This document shows positions 9,006 to 18,552 of a stretch of 64,000 nucleotides of DNA, one piece after another. The stretch comes from Luteibacter aegosomatissinici (GTDB taxonomy: Bacteria > Pseudomonadota > Gammaproteobacteria > Xanthomonadales > Rhodanobacteraceae). A program made the translations under genes and the position numbers. The stretch is from NCBI RefSeq assembly GCF_023078495.1, contig NZ_CP095742.1, positions 4,883,501-4,947,500 on the forward strand, written 5' to 3'. Positions within the stretch are counted from its first letter, which is position 1. Each line of letters opens with the position of its first letter. A model generated the notes under the pieces. The model was not told the DNA's origin and searched no databases. It saw only the letters and a list, made by a program, of their open reading frames with translations.

Positions 9006-9194
9006 TCAGATACCGGCGTAACCGCCGAGGGTGTAGTCATCGGCGATGTCACGCACGGGCGTGACGACGCGTGGCTTGAGCGTGGTGACCGGCGCAGCGG
9101 CCTCGGCCCGTGCCGCCTCGGGCGCGACGACACGCACTTCCATGTCGATGTCGCCCGGGTCGTCGATAAGCACTGTGAGTTTTACGGTATGCAT
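9006..9194 (-). CDS. 62-aa hypothetical protein between kdpB and the porin gene
   Basis: Starts 13 bp after kdpB ends, with GAGGT upstream of ATG 9194, and its stop TGA overlaps a possible start of the porin gene. The product MHTVKLTVLIDDPGDIDMEV continues with an alanine/valine rich stretch and two valine-proline turns (KPRVVTPVRD), then DDYTLGGYAGI. It has no signal peptide or membrane helix. It may be a soluble regulatory or assembly factor, but no family is recognised. Tight spacing on both sides supports it as a real operon member. Confidence 0.6.
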   Translation of the reverse strand: MHTVKLTVLIDDPGDIDMEVRVVAPEAARAEAAAPVTTLKPRVVTPVRDIADDYTLGGYAGI

Positions 9195-9207
9195 GGTGAG
9201 ACCTCGG

Positions 9208-11283
9208 TCAGGCCAGCCCACAAAGGACCAGCAACATGTCGATGAGCTTGATGCCGACGAACGGAACCACGATGCCGCCCAGGCCATAGACGAGCAGGTT
9301 GCGGCGCAGGAGCGCGGCGGCACCCAGCGCGCGGTACGCGACGCCTTTCAGGGCTAGCGGGATCAGGAAGATGATGATGATCGCGTTGAAGATCACCGCC
9401 GACAGGATGGCGCTCTGCGGCGTGGCGAGGCGCATGATGTTCAGCGCATTCAATGCCGGATAGGTGGTGGCGAATGCGGCGGGAATGATCGCGAAATACT
9501 TGGCGATATCGTTCGAGATCGAGAACGTGGTCAGCGCACCACGTGTAATCAGCATCTGCTTACCGATCGCCACCACCTCGATCAACTTGGTGGGGTTCGA
9601 GTCCAGGTCCACCATGTTGCCGGCTTCCTTTGCCGCCTGCGTGCCGCTGTTCATCGCCACCGCGACATCCGCCTGGGCCAGCGCGGGCGCATCGTTGGTG
9701 CCATCGCCGCACATTGCCACCAGGCGGTTCTCGGCCTGCATGTCGCGGATCAGCTTGAGTTTCGCTTCCGGCGTGGCTTCGGCCAGGAAGTCGTCCACGC
9801 CAGCCTCGGCGGCGATCGCGGCAGCCGTCAGTGGGTTATCGCCGGTGATCATCACCGTGCGAATGCCCATGCGGCGCATCTCTGCGAAGCGCTCCTTGAT
9901 GCCGTCCTTGACGATGTCCTTCAGTTCCACGACGCCGAGCGTAAGGGCGCCATCCACCACGATCAGCGGCGTGGCACCACGCCGGGCCACATCCTCGGCC
10001 ATGCGCCGCACCAGCGGCGGCATGTGGCTGTCCTGGCTATCGAGGTAGCGTTCCACGGCATCCATCGCACCCTTGCGGATGTGCCGGGTACCCACATCCA
10101 CGCCGCTCATGCGGGTCTGCGCGGTGAACGGCACGAACACGGCCTTCGCTTCCTCGCGACGCGGGCGGCCCGCGATGCTGAACTTCGTCTCGGCGAGCAC
10201 CACGATGCTGCGGCCTTCCGGGGTTTCATCCGCACGGGAGGCAAGATCGGCGGCTTCGGCCAGCTCACGCTCCTCGATGCCCGGGGCCGGGTGGAATGCC
10301 ACGGCCTGGCGGTTACCCAGCGTGATCGTGCCCGTCTTGTCCAGCAGCAGCGCGTCCACGTCACCCGCGGCTTCCACGGCGCGGCCCGAAGTGGCGATGA
10401 CGTTGGCGCGGATCATCCGATCCATGCCGGCGATACCGATGGCCGAAAGCAGCGCGCCAATGGTGGTCGGGATCAGGCACACGAGCAGCGCCACGAGCAC
10501 GGTGAGCGTGATCGGGTTGCCGGTGCCCGCGGCTTCAACGCTGTAGATCGAGTACGGCAGCAGGGTGGAGCACGCGAGCAGGAAGATCAGGGTGAACTTC
10601 GCCAGCAGGATCGTCAGGGCGATTTCGTTGGGTGTCTTCCGGCGCGAGGCGCCTTCCACCATGGCAATCATGCGGTCGAGGAAGCTTTCGCCCGGGTTGC
10701 TGGTGATGCGCACCACCAGCCAGTCGGAGAGGACGCGGGTGCCGCCGGTCACGGCGCTGCGGTCGCCGCCAGCCTCGCGAATGACCGGCGCCGATTCGCC
10801 CGTGATGGCGCTTTCGTCGACGCTGGCGGCACCCACCACGATCTCGCCATCACCCGGCACGATGTCACCGGCTTCGACCAGTACGTGGTGGCCGGTGCGC
10901 AGTTCGCTGGAGGGCGTAAACACGATCTGCGAATCACGGCGCGGCACGATCAGCTTCTTGGCTGCCACGTCGCGGCGCGATCCGCGCAGCGCGTCGGCCT
11001 GCGCCTTGCCGCGGCCTTCCGCCAGCGCTTCGGCGAAGTTTGCGAACAACAGCGTGAACCAGAGCCACAGGCAGACCTGGAATATGAAGCCGGCGGGCGC
11101 CTCGCCATGGCCGGTCAACGCCTGCACCCACAACAAAGTGGTGAGGACGCTGCACACGAACACGACGAACATCACCGGGTTGCGGAACTGTAGGCGCGGA
11201 TTGAGCTTGGCGAACGCGTCCTTGAGGGCGCGTGCCACCAGCGCGCGATCGAAACCGCGCGGGGTGTGGGCGTGGGAAGTCAT
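9208..11283 (-). CDS. kdpB: KdpB, P-type ATPase subunit of the potassium pump
   Basis: 691 aa, normal length. P-type ATPase signatures are all present: TGES at 161-164, membrane motif [11 protein letters not shown] (270-280), phosphorylation site D315 in DKTGT, nucleotide-domain residues near KGAMDAV, and hinge [17 protein letters not shown]. KdpB hydrolyses ATP to drive K+ uptake through KdpA. It starts 3 bp after kdpA stops and is followed after 13 bp by the 62-aa orphan instead of kdpC. Confidence 0.98.
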   Translation of the reverse strand: MTSHAHTPRGFDRALVARALKDAFAKLNPRLQFRNPVMFVVFVCSVLTTLLWVQALTGHGEAPAGFIFQVCLWLWFTLLFANFAEALAEGRGKAQADALRGSRRDVAAKKLIVPRRDSQIVFTPSSELRTGHHVLVEAGDIVPGDGEIVVGAASVDESAITGESAPVIREAGGDRSAVTGGTRVLSDWLVVRITSNPGESFLDRMIAMVEGASRRKTPNEIALTILLAKFTLIFLLACSTLLPYSIYSVEAAGTGNPITLTVLVALLVCLIPTTIGALLSAIGIAGMDRMIRANVIATSGRAVEAAGDVDALLLDKTGTITLGNRQAVAFHPAPGIEERELAEAADLASRADETPEGRSIVVLAETKFSIAGRPRREEAKAVFVPFTAQTRMSGVDVGTRHIRKGAMDAVERYLDSQDSHMPPLVRRMAEDVARRGATPLIVVDGALTLGVVELKDIVKDGIKERFAEMRRMGIRTVMITGDNPLTAAAIAAEAGVDDFLAEATPEAKLKLIRDMQAENRLVAMCGDGTNDAPALAQADVAVAMNSGTQAAKEAGNMVDLDSNPTKLIEVVAIGKQMLITRGALTTFSISNDIAKYFAIIPAAFATTYPALNALNIMRLATPQSAILSAVIFNAIIIIFLIPLALKGVAYRALGAAALLRRNLLVYGLGGIVVPFVGIKLIDMLLVLCGLA

Positions 11284-11286
11284 GGA

Positions 11287-13008
11287 TCAGTGGCCCGTAA
11301 CGGACGTGAGGTGCTCGACGATCGGCCCGAGGGCCAGCGCCGGGAGGAAGGTAAGCGCGCCGACGACGATGACGACGCACGCCAGCAGCGTGACGAACAG
11401 CGGCGTATGCGTGGGCAACGTGCCGGCCGAGGGCGGTACGTGGCGCTTGGCCGCCAGCGAGCCGGCCATGGCCAGCATGGCGATGGCGAGCGGGAAGCGG
11501 GCCAGGAACATGCAGATGCCGAGCAACACGTTCCAGAAGGGTGTGTTGGCGGAGAGGCCAGCGAACGCGCTGCCGTTGTTGTTTGATGCGGAGGTGACGG
11601 CGTAGAGGATTTCGCTGAAGCCATGCGCACCCGGGTTGGCGACGCCGGCCTTGCCCGCCGGCACCATCACGGCGATAGCGGTGCCGATCACGACCAGCGC
11701 GCAGGGAATCAGCACGGCCAGGCTGGCCATCTTCATTTCGTGCGCCTCGATCTTCTTGCCCAGGTATTCCGGCGTGCGGCCCACCATGAGCCCGGCGATG
11801 AATACCGCGACCACGGCGAAGGCGAGCATGCCGTAAAGACCCGAGCCGACACCGCCGAAGATCACTTCACCCAGTTGCATGAGCCACAACGGCACCAGGC
11901 CGCCCAGCGGGGTGAGCGAATCGTGCATGGCGTTGACTGCACCACACGAGGCGGCCGTGGTGATCGCGGCGAAAAGGCCCGACGAGACGATGCCGAAGCG
12001 CGTCTCCTTGCCTTCCATGTTGCCGCCGCTTTGCAGCGCCGATGCCTGCGCATCGATGGCGAGGCCATGTAACGCCGGGTTCCCGGCCTGCTCAGCGGCC
12101 ACCAGGCCCACCGAGAGCGGCACAAAAATCAGCAGCATGGTCGCAAGGATCGCCCAGCCCTGGCGGCGGTCGCCGACCATGCTGCCAAAGGTGTAGCAAA
12201 GCGCCGCAGGGATAAGGAAGATCGCCAGCATTTCCACGAAGTTTGCGAACGGCGTGGGGTTCTCGAACGGGTGCGCCGAGTTGGCATTGAAGAAGCCACC
12301 ACCATTGGTACCGAGCATCTTGATCGCTTCCTGCGATGCGACCGGTCCAAGCGGAAGCTGCTGGGCGCCGTGTTGCAACGTCGTGGCATCGACGTAAGGC
12401 GCGAGGGTCTGCACCACGCCCTGCGACACCAGCAACAACGCGATCACGATGGAAAACGGCACCAACACGTACAGCGTCGCACGGGTCATGTCGACCCAGA
12501 AGTTGCCGACGGCGCCAGCACCACGGCGAACGAAACCGCGGACCACCGCGATGAGCACGGCGATGCCGGTCGCGGCCGAGAGGAAGTTCTGCACGGCCAG
12601 GCCGAGCACCTGGGTGAGGTAGCTCATGGTGGATTCGCCGGCATAGCCCTGCCAGTTAGTATTGCTGGCGAAGCTGATGGCGGTGTTCATCGCCGAATCC
12701 GGCGTGATGGCGGCCAGGTGTTGCGGGTTCAGCGGGAGCCACTGCTGGGTCCGCTGGAGCACGTACACCACGGCCAGGCCGACGACATTGAAGACCAGCA
12801 TGGCCAGCGCGTAACGCTTCCAGCCCATGTCCTCGTCGGCACGGATGCCGGCCACGCGGTACAGCAAGCGCTCGGCGCGCGCACCGAAGCGGGTGACCCG
12901 GTTGGGTTCGTCGGCAAACACCAGGGCCATGTAGGCACCCACGGGTTTCACCAGTGCCAGCAGGACGGCAAGGTACAGGCCAATCTGGAAGAAGTCGTTC
13001 GCGGTCAT
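11287..13008 (-). CDS. kdpA: KdpA, potassium-binding channel subunit
   Basis: 573 aa from ATG 13008, which overlaps the kdpF stop (ATGA). About ten membrane helices. The four selectivity-loop regions of the SKT superfamily can be seen: SFASNTNWQGYAGE, MLGTNGGGFFNANSAHPFENP, SSGLFAAITTAASCGAVNAM and YAVTSASNNNGSAFAGL. This subunit selects K+ and hands it to KdpB. The longer in-frame start 15 residues upstream would run far into kdpF and is rejected. Confidence 0.98.
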   Translation of the reverse strand: MTANDFFQIGLYLAVLLALVKPVGAYMALVFADEPNRVTRFGARAERLLYRVAGIRADEDMGWKRYALAMLVFNVVGLAVVYVLQRTQQWLPLNPQHLAAITPDSAMNTAISFASNTNWQGYAGESTMSYLTQVLGLAVQNFLSAATGIAVLIAVVRGFVRRGAGAVGNFWVDMTRATLYVLVPFSIVIALLLVSQGVVQTLAPYVDATTLQHGAQQLPLGPVASQEAIKMLGTNGGGFFNANSAHPFENPTPFANFVEMLAIFLIPAALCYTFGSMVGDRRQGWAILATMLLIFVPLSVGLVAAEQAGNPALHGLAIDAQASALQSGGNMEGKETRFGIVSSGLFAAITTAASCGAVNAMHDSLTPLGGLVPLWLMQLGEVIFGGVGSGLYGMLAFAVVAVFIAGLMVGRTPEYLGKKIEAHEMKMASLAVLIPCALVVIGTAIAVMVPAGKAGVANPGAHGFSEILYAVTSASNNNGSAFAGLSANTPFWNVLLGICMFLARFPLAIAMLAMAGSLAAKRHVPPSAGTLPTHTPLFVTLLACVVIVVGALTFLPALALGPIVEHLTSVTGH

Positions 13009-13097
13009 TCGAACCACTCCGGCTTCAGCAGGGCCACGCAGAGATAGCCGCACAGGGCGACCGCGATCACGGCCGCGAGAACGTAGATAAGCGACAT
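13005..13097 (-). CDS. kdpF: KdpF, small stabilising subunit of the potassium pump
   Basis: 30 aa: one hydrophobic helix (MSLIYVLAAVIAVALCGYLC) ending in the KdpF-typical ALLKPEWFE. KdpF lies against KdpA and stabilises the complex. The stop overlaps the kdpA ATG by 4 bp. Short, but the length, the L-K-P-E tail and the position immediately before kdpA make the call safe. Confidence 0.93.
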   Translation of the reverse strand: MSLIYVLAAVIAVALCGYLCVALLKPEWFE

Positions 13098-13107
13098 GGC
13101 GGCGTCC

Positions 13108-13197
13108 TTAGCGGCGACCCAGCCGGTCGCAGATCATCAGGAAGCCGATCGTCACCGCCGTGAGCACGACGATGAGCAGGACGTACAGGAATTCCAC
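13108..13197 (-). CDS. 29-aa single-helix membrane peptide ahead of kdpF
   Basis: GTG start at 13197 with GGAAC about 9 bases upstream. The product is one membrane helix (MEFLYVLLIVVLTAVTIGFL) followed by MICDRLGRR. It ends 10 bp before kdpF. Size and topology copy KdpF, but the basic C-terminus differs from the KdpF tail. It may be a second regulatory peptide of the pump or a leader peptide. No function is proved; the small size keeps confidence moderate. Confidence 0.5.
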   Translation of the reverse strand: MEFLYVLLIVVLTAVTIGFLMICDRLGRR

Positions 13198-13276
13198 GGG
13201 AAACGTTCCGTCAGGAGAGGACGGTGCGTATTTTTCGACGTCGTGGATATTTACGGTGTAAGGACGGTAAGGCCCC

Positions 13277-13293
13277 GCGTAACGTTTGCGTAA
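13277..13293 (-). promoter_or_regulatory. Possible KdpE operator, 11-bp spaced direct repeat
   Basis: On the minus strand TTACGC occurs twice with an 11-bp period (13293-13288 and 13282-13277), about 80 bp before the first kdp ORF. OmpR-class regulators such as KdpE bind direct repeats with 11-bp spacing. A second TTAC pair (CTTACCGTCCTTACACC) follows at about 13255-13272. Assignment to KdpE is inferred from position. Confidence 0.35.
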
Positions 13294-13304
13294 ATTCCGC
13301 TCCC

Positions 13305-13402
13305 GTAGGAGCCCACCCTGTGGGCGACAGCTTTTCGCGATAGAGCCCAGGGGCCCTGTGGCCTTATCGCGAAAAGCTGTCGCCCACAGGGTGGGCTCCT
13401 AC
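13305..13402. repeat. Paired REP palindrome, copy A3
   Basis: The most symmetrical member of the family: the outer 38 bases (13305-13342) are perfectly complementary to the last 38 (13365-13402). The inner part of the arms adds AGCTTTTCGCGATA to the usual 24-bp arm. Linker centre CAGGGGCCCTGTGGCC. It lies between the S9 peptidase stop (13412) and the kdp promoter. Confidence 0.92.
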
Positions 13403-13411
13403 CGTGGGGCG

Positions 13412-15820
13412 TTATTGCTTCAGGTTTTGCTGGAACAGCTCGTCGATCCGGCGGTACTCGTCGTGCCAGGAATCCGGGTGGACGAAACCGTGGCGTTCCA
13501 TCGGGTACAGCGACATCCAGAAGTTCTTCTTGTGCAGCTCGATGAAGCGCTGGTACAGGCGGATCGAATCGCTGGCCAGCACGTTGTCGTCGATCAGGCC
13601 GTGCTCGATCAACAAGGGATCCTGCAGCTTGTCGGCGTACTGGATCGGCGAGCTCGTGGCATAGGCCTCGGGATCGAGCTGCGGGTCGTTGAGGATGGCC
13701 GCCGTGTACTCGTGGTTGTACGACGTCCAGTCGGTCACCGGGCGCAACGCGGCACCCGCGGCGAACTCACCCGGCGCACGCAGCAGGGCCATCAGGGTCA
13801 TGAAGCCACCGTAGCTGCCGCCGTAAATCCCGACGCGCTTCGGATCCACGCCCTGGTTCTTCACCAGCCAGGCCTTGCCATCGAGCAGGTCTTCCAGCTC
13901 CGGGTGGCCCATGTTGCGGTAGATCGCCGTGCGCCAGTCGCGGCCATAGCCCTTGGAGGCGCGGTAGTCCATATCAAGCACCACGTAACCGCGCTGCACC
14001 AGCAGGTTATGGAACATCTGCTCGCGGAAGTACGACGGGTACGACAGGTGCACGTTCTGCAGGTAGCCCGCACCGTGCACGAAGATCACCGCGGGCCGCG
14101 ACGCGGCCTGTGCGGCATCGGCCGGGCCATAGAACTTGGCCCAGATGGTGCCCGCACCGTGCGAGGAGGGCACCTGCACGATCTTCGGCGCGATCCATGC
14201 GTGCTCGGCGAAGCCCGGCTTCACGGTGTGGGTGAGCTCGTGCGGCGTGCCGCCATCGGTCGATACCGTCGCCAGCTGTGAAGGGACGTACGGCGACGAA
14301 TGCAGCACGGCCAGCTGGCGGCCATCCGGCGAAAGCGAGAAATCATCCATGCCTTCGTACGTGGTGACGCGGGCCAGCGCACCACCGGCGGAGGGCACCT
14401 TGTAGATGTCATAGCTGTATGGCGCGACCTGGTTGGTACGCACATAGAAGGTCTTGCCATCGCCGCTGAGCACCGGGTGGTCCACCTCGAAACGACCCGA
14501 GGTAAGCGCCGTAGGCTTGCCACCCAGCGAGCGCGTGTACAGGTGCGAATAGCCGGTCTCTTCGCTCAGGTACCACAGCGTGCGGCCATCACGCAGGAAA
14601 CCGAAATCGTTGTTGTCCCAGTTGATCCACGCCTTGTCGCTGAGGCGGTGCTGGGTGCTGAGCGCATGGCGACCGAAATCCACCGTGGCGATCCAGCGGT
14701 CCTTGCTGTCGACCGAGGTGAGCTGCACGGCGACGTTCTGGCCATCATCACTCCACACGATGCCCGGGCTGTATTCCGAGTTCACGATCACCGGGCGGGT
14801 CTTCGGTGCCGCCAGCGCGTCGGCACGGTCGGTTTTTCCGTCCTTGCGCAAGGCCGCCACGGTCTTCGCACGGATCTCGGCCAGCGGGTCGTCGTGGATG
14901 CCGGGGAGGGTGGCCGTATCAAGGTCGTAAACGGCATGGGCACGCAGGTCGAGCAGCTTCAACGCCTGTGGCGTGGGGTCGCTGCGGCCGACGTACGTGC
15001 GCGTCGCCTCGGCTTCGGCATAGCCCGAATCGGTGACGTAATGGGTGAGGTCGGCAATCTTGCCCGCGTCGGCGTCCTTCGCCTTGGTCACCACCAGCAT
15101 GTAGCGGCCATCGGGCGAGAGCGAGGTATCCACGATGGACACGTCCTTGCCCACGTAGAACGTTGCGGGCGCGTGGGCCGGGTCCGCGGCGGCCAGCGCA
15201 TCGGCGTCGGCCTTCATCGCTTTCTCGTCCGCCTTCAGGCCGCGCAGGGTCGAGAACAGCGCCTGCTGCTGGTCCTGGAGCTCGCTGCTCTTGTCCTTCT
15301 TCGGGTCGTCCTTCGCCTCCACCACGGCGGCCTGCCACGCAGGGCCACCGGCGGTGCTGTAGGCAAACCAGTCGTCGCCCGAGCGCCACGTAAGCAGGCG
15401 GCCATCGGCCGAGAGGTGCGGCGAGGTTTCCGCCTTGGCAGACCGGGTGACCTGCACGGTGCTGCCCGTGCCCAGGTCGCGCAGGAAGATATCGCCGTGG
15501 CGAACAAACGCGGCATGGCGGTGGGCGTGGTCGAATACCAGCTTCGTGCCATCGGCATTGGCCACGGCGGCTGGGTCGAGCTTGACCGGCGCGCCACCCG
15601 CTGCCGGCACCCGATACAGATCGCGTACCGGGCTGCCGTCGCGCTTGAGCGAGTAATAGACCTGGCTGCCATCCACGCTCCAGTACGGCTCCTCCACCGC
15701 CTGCCCGATCCAGTCGGGGTCGGCCATGATGGTTTCCATATCCAACGGCGGCGGCGCGGCGGAGGCCAGCGCAGGCGCGGCGGCCAGGGCGGTGAGGAGG
15801 ACGGTGGCGAGCGGGCGCAT
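13412..15820 (-). CDS. S9 family peptidase, dipeptidyl-peptidase IV/acylaminoacyl type
   Basis: 802 aa from ATG 15820, which gives a signal peptide (MRPLATVLLTALAAAPALAS). Residues about 30-560 form WD40-like/beta-propeller repeats (for example SPDGRYMLVVT and LSPDGRQLAVLHSSP). The C-terminal alpha/beta-hydrolase domain has catalytic S669 in GIYGGSYGGFMTL, an acid near HGLIDDNV and His in MERHGFVHPDSW. Such periplasmic enzymes remove dipeptides or short acyl-peptides. It is divergent from another S9 gene across 121 bp, pointing to a shared peptide-processing role. Confidence 0.93.
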   Translation of the reverse strand: MRPLATVLLTALAAAPALASAAPPPLDMETIMADPDWIGQAVEEPYWSVDGSQVYYSLKRDGSPVRDLYRVPAAGGAPVKLDPAAVANADGTKLVFDHAHRHAAFVRHGDIFLRDLGTGSTVQVTRSAKAETSPHLSADGRLLTWRSGDDWFAYSTAGGPAWQAAVVEAKDDPKKDKSSELQDQQQALFSTLRGLKADEKAMKADADALAAADPAHAPATFYVGKDVSIVDTSLSPDGRYMLVVTKAKDADAGKIADLTHYVTDSGYAEAEATRTYVGRSDPTPQALKLLDLRAHAVYDLDTATLPGIHDDPLAEIRAKTVAALRKDGKTDRADALAAPKTRPVIVNSEYSPGIVWSDDGQNVAVQLTSVDSKDRWIATVDFGRHALSTQHRLSDKAWINWDNNDFGFLRDGRTLWYLSEETGYSHLYTRSLGGKPTALTSGRFEVDHPVLSGDGKTFYVRTNQVAPYSYDIYKVPSAGGALARVTTYEGMDDFSLSPDGRQLAVLHSSPYVPSQLATVSTDGGTPHELTHTVKPGFAEHAWIAPKIVQVPSSHGAGTIWAKFYGPADAAQAASRPAVIFVHGAGYLQNVHLSYPSYFREQMFHNLLVQRGYVVLDMDYRASKGYGRDWRTAIYRNMGHPELEDLLDGKAWLVKNQGVDPKRVGIYGGSYGGFMTLMALLRAPGEFAAGAALRPVTDWTSYNHEYTAAILNDPQLDPEAYATSSPIQYADKLQDPLLIEHGLIDDNVLASDSIRLYQRFIELHKKNFWMSLYPMERHGFVHPDSWHDEYRRIDELFQQNLKQ

Positions 15821-15941
15821 GAGTGTTTCCGGCAGCAACAAATTCTTCGAGGATAACCGGTGCCGCTACCCAACTGGCGGCAGGGGTGCCGGGCGTCATG
15901 GGTTTGCTACGCTCGGGCGATCCCGCCCACGAGGTTGCCCC

Positions 15942-18044
15942 ATGCGTCCCATCGTTCCCCGCCTGCTTGCCCTGAGCCTTTTTGCGGCCTGCTCCGCCCA
16001 TGCCGCCACGGCCACCCCGCCGCCTACCCCGAAGCACGAGGTGAAGGACAGCATCGGCGGCCAGCCGGTGACCGATGCCTACCGCTGGCTGGAGAATCCG
16101 GATGGCGAGGGCGTGGCCCAGTGGATCGAGGCGCAGAATGCCTTCACCGAAGCCACCATCGGCAAGATGCCGATGGGCAAGGACCTCACCAAGCGCATCA
16201 CCGAACTGGCCACCACCTCCACCACGCGCTCGTCCCCCGAGCTGGCCGGCGGCACGCTGTTCTACTTCGAGAACACCCCGCCGCAGCCGCAGCCCGTGCT
16301 GGTGGCCAAGGCCTGGCCGGATGGCCCGGTGCGCACCCTGGTCGATCTGAACAAGGGCGATGGCAATACCGCGATCACCGAATACTGGCCCTCGCCCAGC
16401 GGCCGCTACCTCGCGTACGGCACGGCCGAGGGTGGTAGCGAGCTCACCACCATCCACATCCTGGATACGCAGACCGGCAAGGCGTTGTCCGATTCGCTGC
16501 CCTGGGCGGGCGGTGGCACCACGCCGCAGGCGCTGTCGTGGGATGCGGACGAGAAGGGCGTGACCTACGCGCGCTTCGATACGCCGACCAAGGACAAGCC
16601 GCTACGCGAGTTCGATGCGTACCTCGCCCACCACGTGATCGGCACGGCGCAGGAGAAGGACACCGTGGTGTTCGGCAAGGGCTATTCGCCGGTGGCCGAA
16701 TACATCCTGATGGACGGCGAAGGTGGCAAGGCCACGGCGCTGCTCGCCAACGAAGGCGATGGCGGCCCGGCCGAGGTATACATCCGCCAGGGCAACGGCC
16801 CGTTCAAGAAGGCGCTGGGCCGTGAGGCCGACGTGCGCTCGGCGCATTGGGTGGGCGATCGCCTGTACGTGGTCACGTTCGCCGGTGCGCCGCGCGGCAA
16901 GGTCGTCGCCCTGGATGCCAGCGGCAAGCAGACCGATGTGCTGCCGCAGGGCGAGGGCGCCATCCAGCGCGTGACGCCGATTGGTAGCGGCTTCCTCGTG
17001 GTGCGCAGCGCCGGCCCCGATTGGTGGGCCGACCAGTACGACGCCAAGGCCACCTTCGTGCGCCGCCTGCCGCTGCCTGCCACCGGCATCACCATTGGCG
17101 GTGTGGCCGCCGAGAAGGGCCAGGACAAGGCCCTGATCACCTACGGTGGCTGGACAACGCCCACGCACTGGGCCGAGTACGACGGTGCCAGCGGTGCGCT
17201 GAAAACCGTGTTCGAGGTAAAAGCCGCCGCCGATTACTCGAAGGTGAAGGTCACCCGCATCGACGGGACATCGAAGGACGGCACGAAGATCCCGGTGACC
17301 GTCATCTCGATGGATGGCGTGACGCCGAACGGCAAGCGCCCGACCATCCTGTACAGCTACGGCGGCTTCGGTATTCCGGTCACACCTTCCTTCATCGGCC
17401 CGAACCTGGCCTGGCTGGAACGCGGTGGCGTGCTCGCCTACGCGAACATCCGCGGCGGCAACGAGTTTGGCGAGCAGTGGCACGAGCAGGGCCAGAAGAC
17501 CCACAAGCAGAACGTGTTCGATGACTTCTACGCGGCCTCGCAGGCGCTGGTCGATACGAAGTGGACCGACACGAAGCACCTGGGCATTCTGGGCGGCAGC
17601 AACGGTGGCCTGCTGATGGGCGCGCTGGTTACCCAGCACCCGGACCAGTTCCGTGCGGTGGTGGCGATGGTCGGCATCTACGATGTGCCGCGCCACGAAA
17701 CCGCGTTTGCCAACGGCCCGTACAACGTCAGCGAATACGGCTCGGTGAAGGACCCGGCGATCGCCAGGGCGATGCGCGCCTATTCGCCGCTGTACAACGT
17801 GAAGAAGGGTACGAACTACCCGTCGGTGCTGCTCACCACCGGCGCCAACGACCCGCGCGTGGCCCCCTGGCAGTCGCGCAAGTTCGCCGCGAGCCTGCAG
17901 GATGCCTCCACCTCGGGTAACCCGGTGCTGCTGCTCACCCGCATGAACGCCGGGCACGGCATCGGCGCGCCCTTCAGCCAGCGCGTCGGCAATGCTGCAC
18001 TGTCGATGACGTTCTTCGCGAACGAGCTGGGCCTGGGCGAGTAA
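15942..18044 (+). CDS. Prolyl oligopeptidase (S9A), exported
   Basis: 700 aa. Start ATG 15942 gives a signal peptide (MRPIVPRLLALSLFAACSAH); it may be a lipoprotein through AAC, but the site is not ideal. The segment DAYRWLENPDGEGVAQWI is the conserved N-terminal start of prolyl endopeptidases, followed by a seven-bladed propeller. The catalytic triad is visible: S553 in GGSNGGLLMG, D637 in GANDPRVAPWQS and H672 in NAGHGIG. It cleaves short peptides after proline. The longer in-frame ORF starting inside the divergent gene lacks a signal and is rejected. Confidence 0.95.
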   Translation: MRPIVPRLLALSLFAACSAHAATATPPPTPKHEVKDSIGGQPVTDAYRWLENPDGEGVAQWIEAQNAFTEATIGKMPMGKDLTKRITELATTSTTRSSPELAGGTLFYFENTPPQPQPVLVAKAWPDGPVRTLVDLNKGDGNTAITEYWPSPSGRYLAYGTAEGGSELTTIHILDTQTGKALSDSLPWAGGGTTPQALSWDADEKGVTYARFDTPTKDKPLREFDAYLAHHVIGTAQEKDTVVFGKGYSPVAEYILMDGEGGKATALLANEGDGGPAEVYIRQGNGPFKKALGREADVRSAHWVGDRLYVVTFAGAPRGKVVALDASGKQTDVLPQGEGAIQRVTPIGSGFLVVRSAGPDWWADQYDAKATFVRRLPLPATGITIGGVAAEKGQDKALITYGGWTTPTHWAEYDGASGALKTVFEVKAAADYSKVKVTRIDGTSKDGTKIPVTVISMDGVTPNGKRPTILYSYGGFGIPVTPSFIGPNLAWLERGGVLAYANIRGGNEFGEQWHEQGQKTHKQNVFDDFYAASQALVDTKWTDTKHLGILGGSNGGLLMGALVTQHPDQFRAVVAMVGIYDVPRHETAFANGPYNVSEYGSVKDPAIARAMRAYSPLYNVKKGTNYPSVLLTTGANDPRVAPWQSRKFAASLQDASTSGNPVLLLTRMNAGHGIGAPFSQRVGNAALSMTFFANELGLGE

Positions 18045-18137
18045 GCGGATCGTCCGCTTTTCTCACCCACGTAACGGCCGCTCCGCCTTATAGTGGCGGG
18101 GCGGCCATGGGGAGCCGCGTCATACAAGGAAGCGTTC

Positions 18138-18542
18138 GTGATCTGGTCGGACCTGTTCACCCTGCCCGCGTTCGTGGCCTACCTGGGCCTGGGCATTCTC
18201 TACTTCGTCGCGTTCCTCGTGACCTACATCTGGATTACCCCGCAGCGCGAGATGGCACTGATCAGTGCCGGCAACCTCGCCGCCGCCATCAGCCTGGCCG
18301 GCGCCGCTATCGGCTTTGTACTGCCGCTCGCCAGCGCCATCGCGCATAGCGTGAGCCTGACCGACCTGGCCCTGTGGGGGCTGGTGGCCTGGGCGGTGCA
18401 GCTGGTCACGCACGGCGTGCTGCGCCTGATCGTGCGCGACCTGCGTGGAAAGATCGAAGCCAACATGTGCTCGGTCGCGCTGTTCGTCGCCGTGGTCGCC
18501 ACCTGCGTGGGTGCGATCAATGCTGCCGCCATGACCTACTGA
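18138..18542 (+). CDS. yjfL: YjfL-like DUF350 membrane protein
   Basis: 134 aa from GTG 18138 with AAGGAAG upstream. Four membrane helices. The segments YIWITPQREMALISAGNLAAAISLAGA split over two helices, FVLPLASAIAHSV and INAAAMTY closely parallel E. coli YjfL (DUF350). The biochemical role is unknown. It is the first gene of a three-gene operon in the same order as E. coli yjfL-yjfM-yjfC, with 10 bp to the next gene. Confidence 0.85.
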   Translation: MIWSDLFTLPAFVAYLGLGILYFVAFLVTYIWITPQREMALISAGNLAAAISLAGAAIGFVLPLASAIAHSVSLTDLALWGLVAWAVQLVTHGVLRLIVRDLRGKIEANMCSVALFVAVVATCVGAINAAAMTY

Positions 18543-18552
18543 GGCGGCCGCC

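Noticed and set aside
16602-17957. A 451-aa open frame antisense to the prolyl oligopeptidase
   Set aside because: The sense frame has an intact catalytic triad; the antisense product is His/Arg-rich noise.
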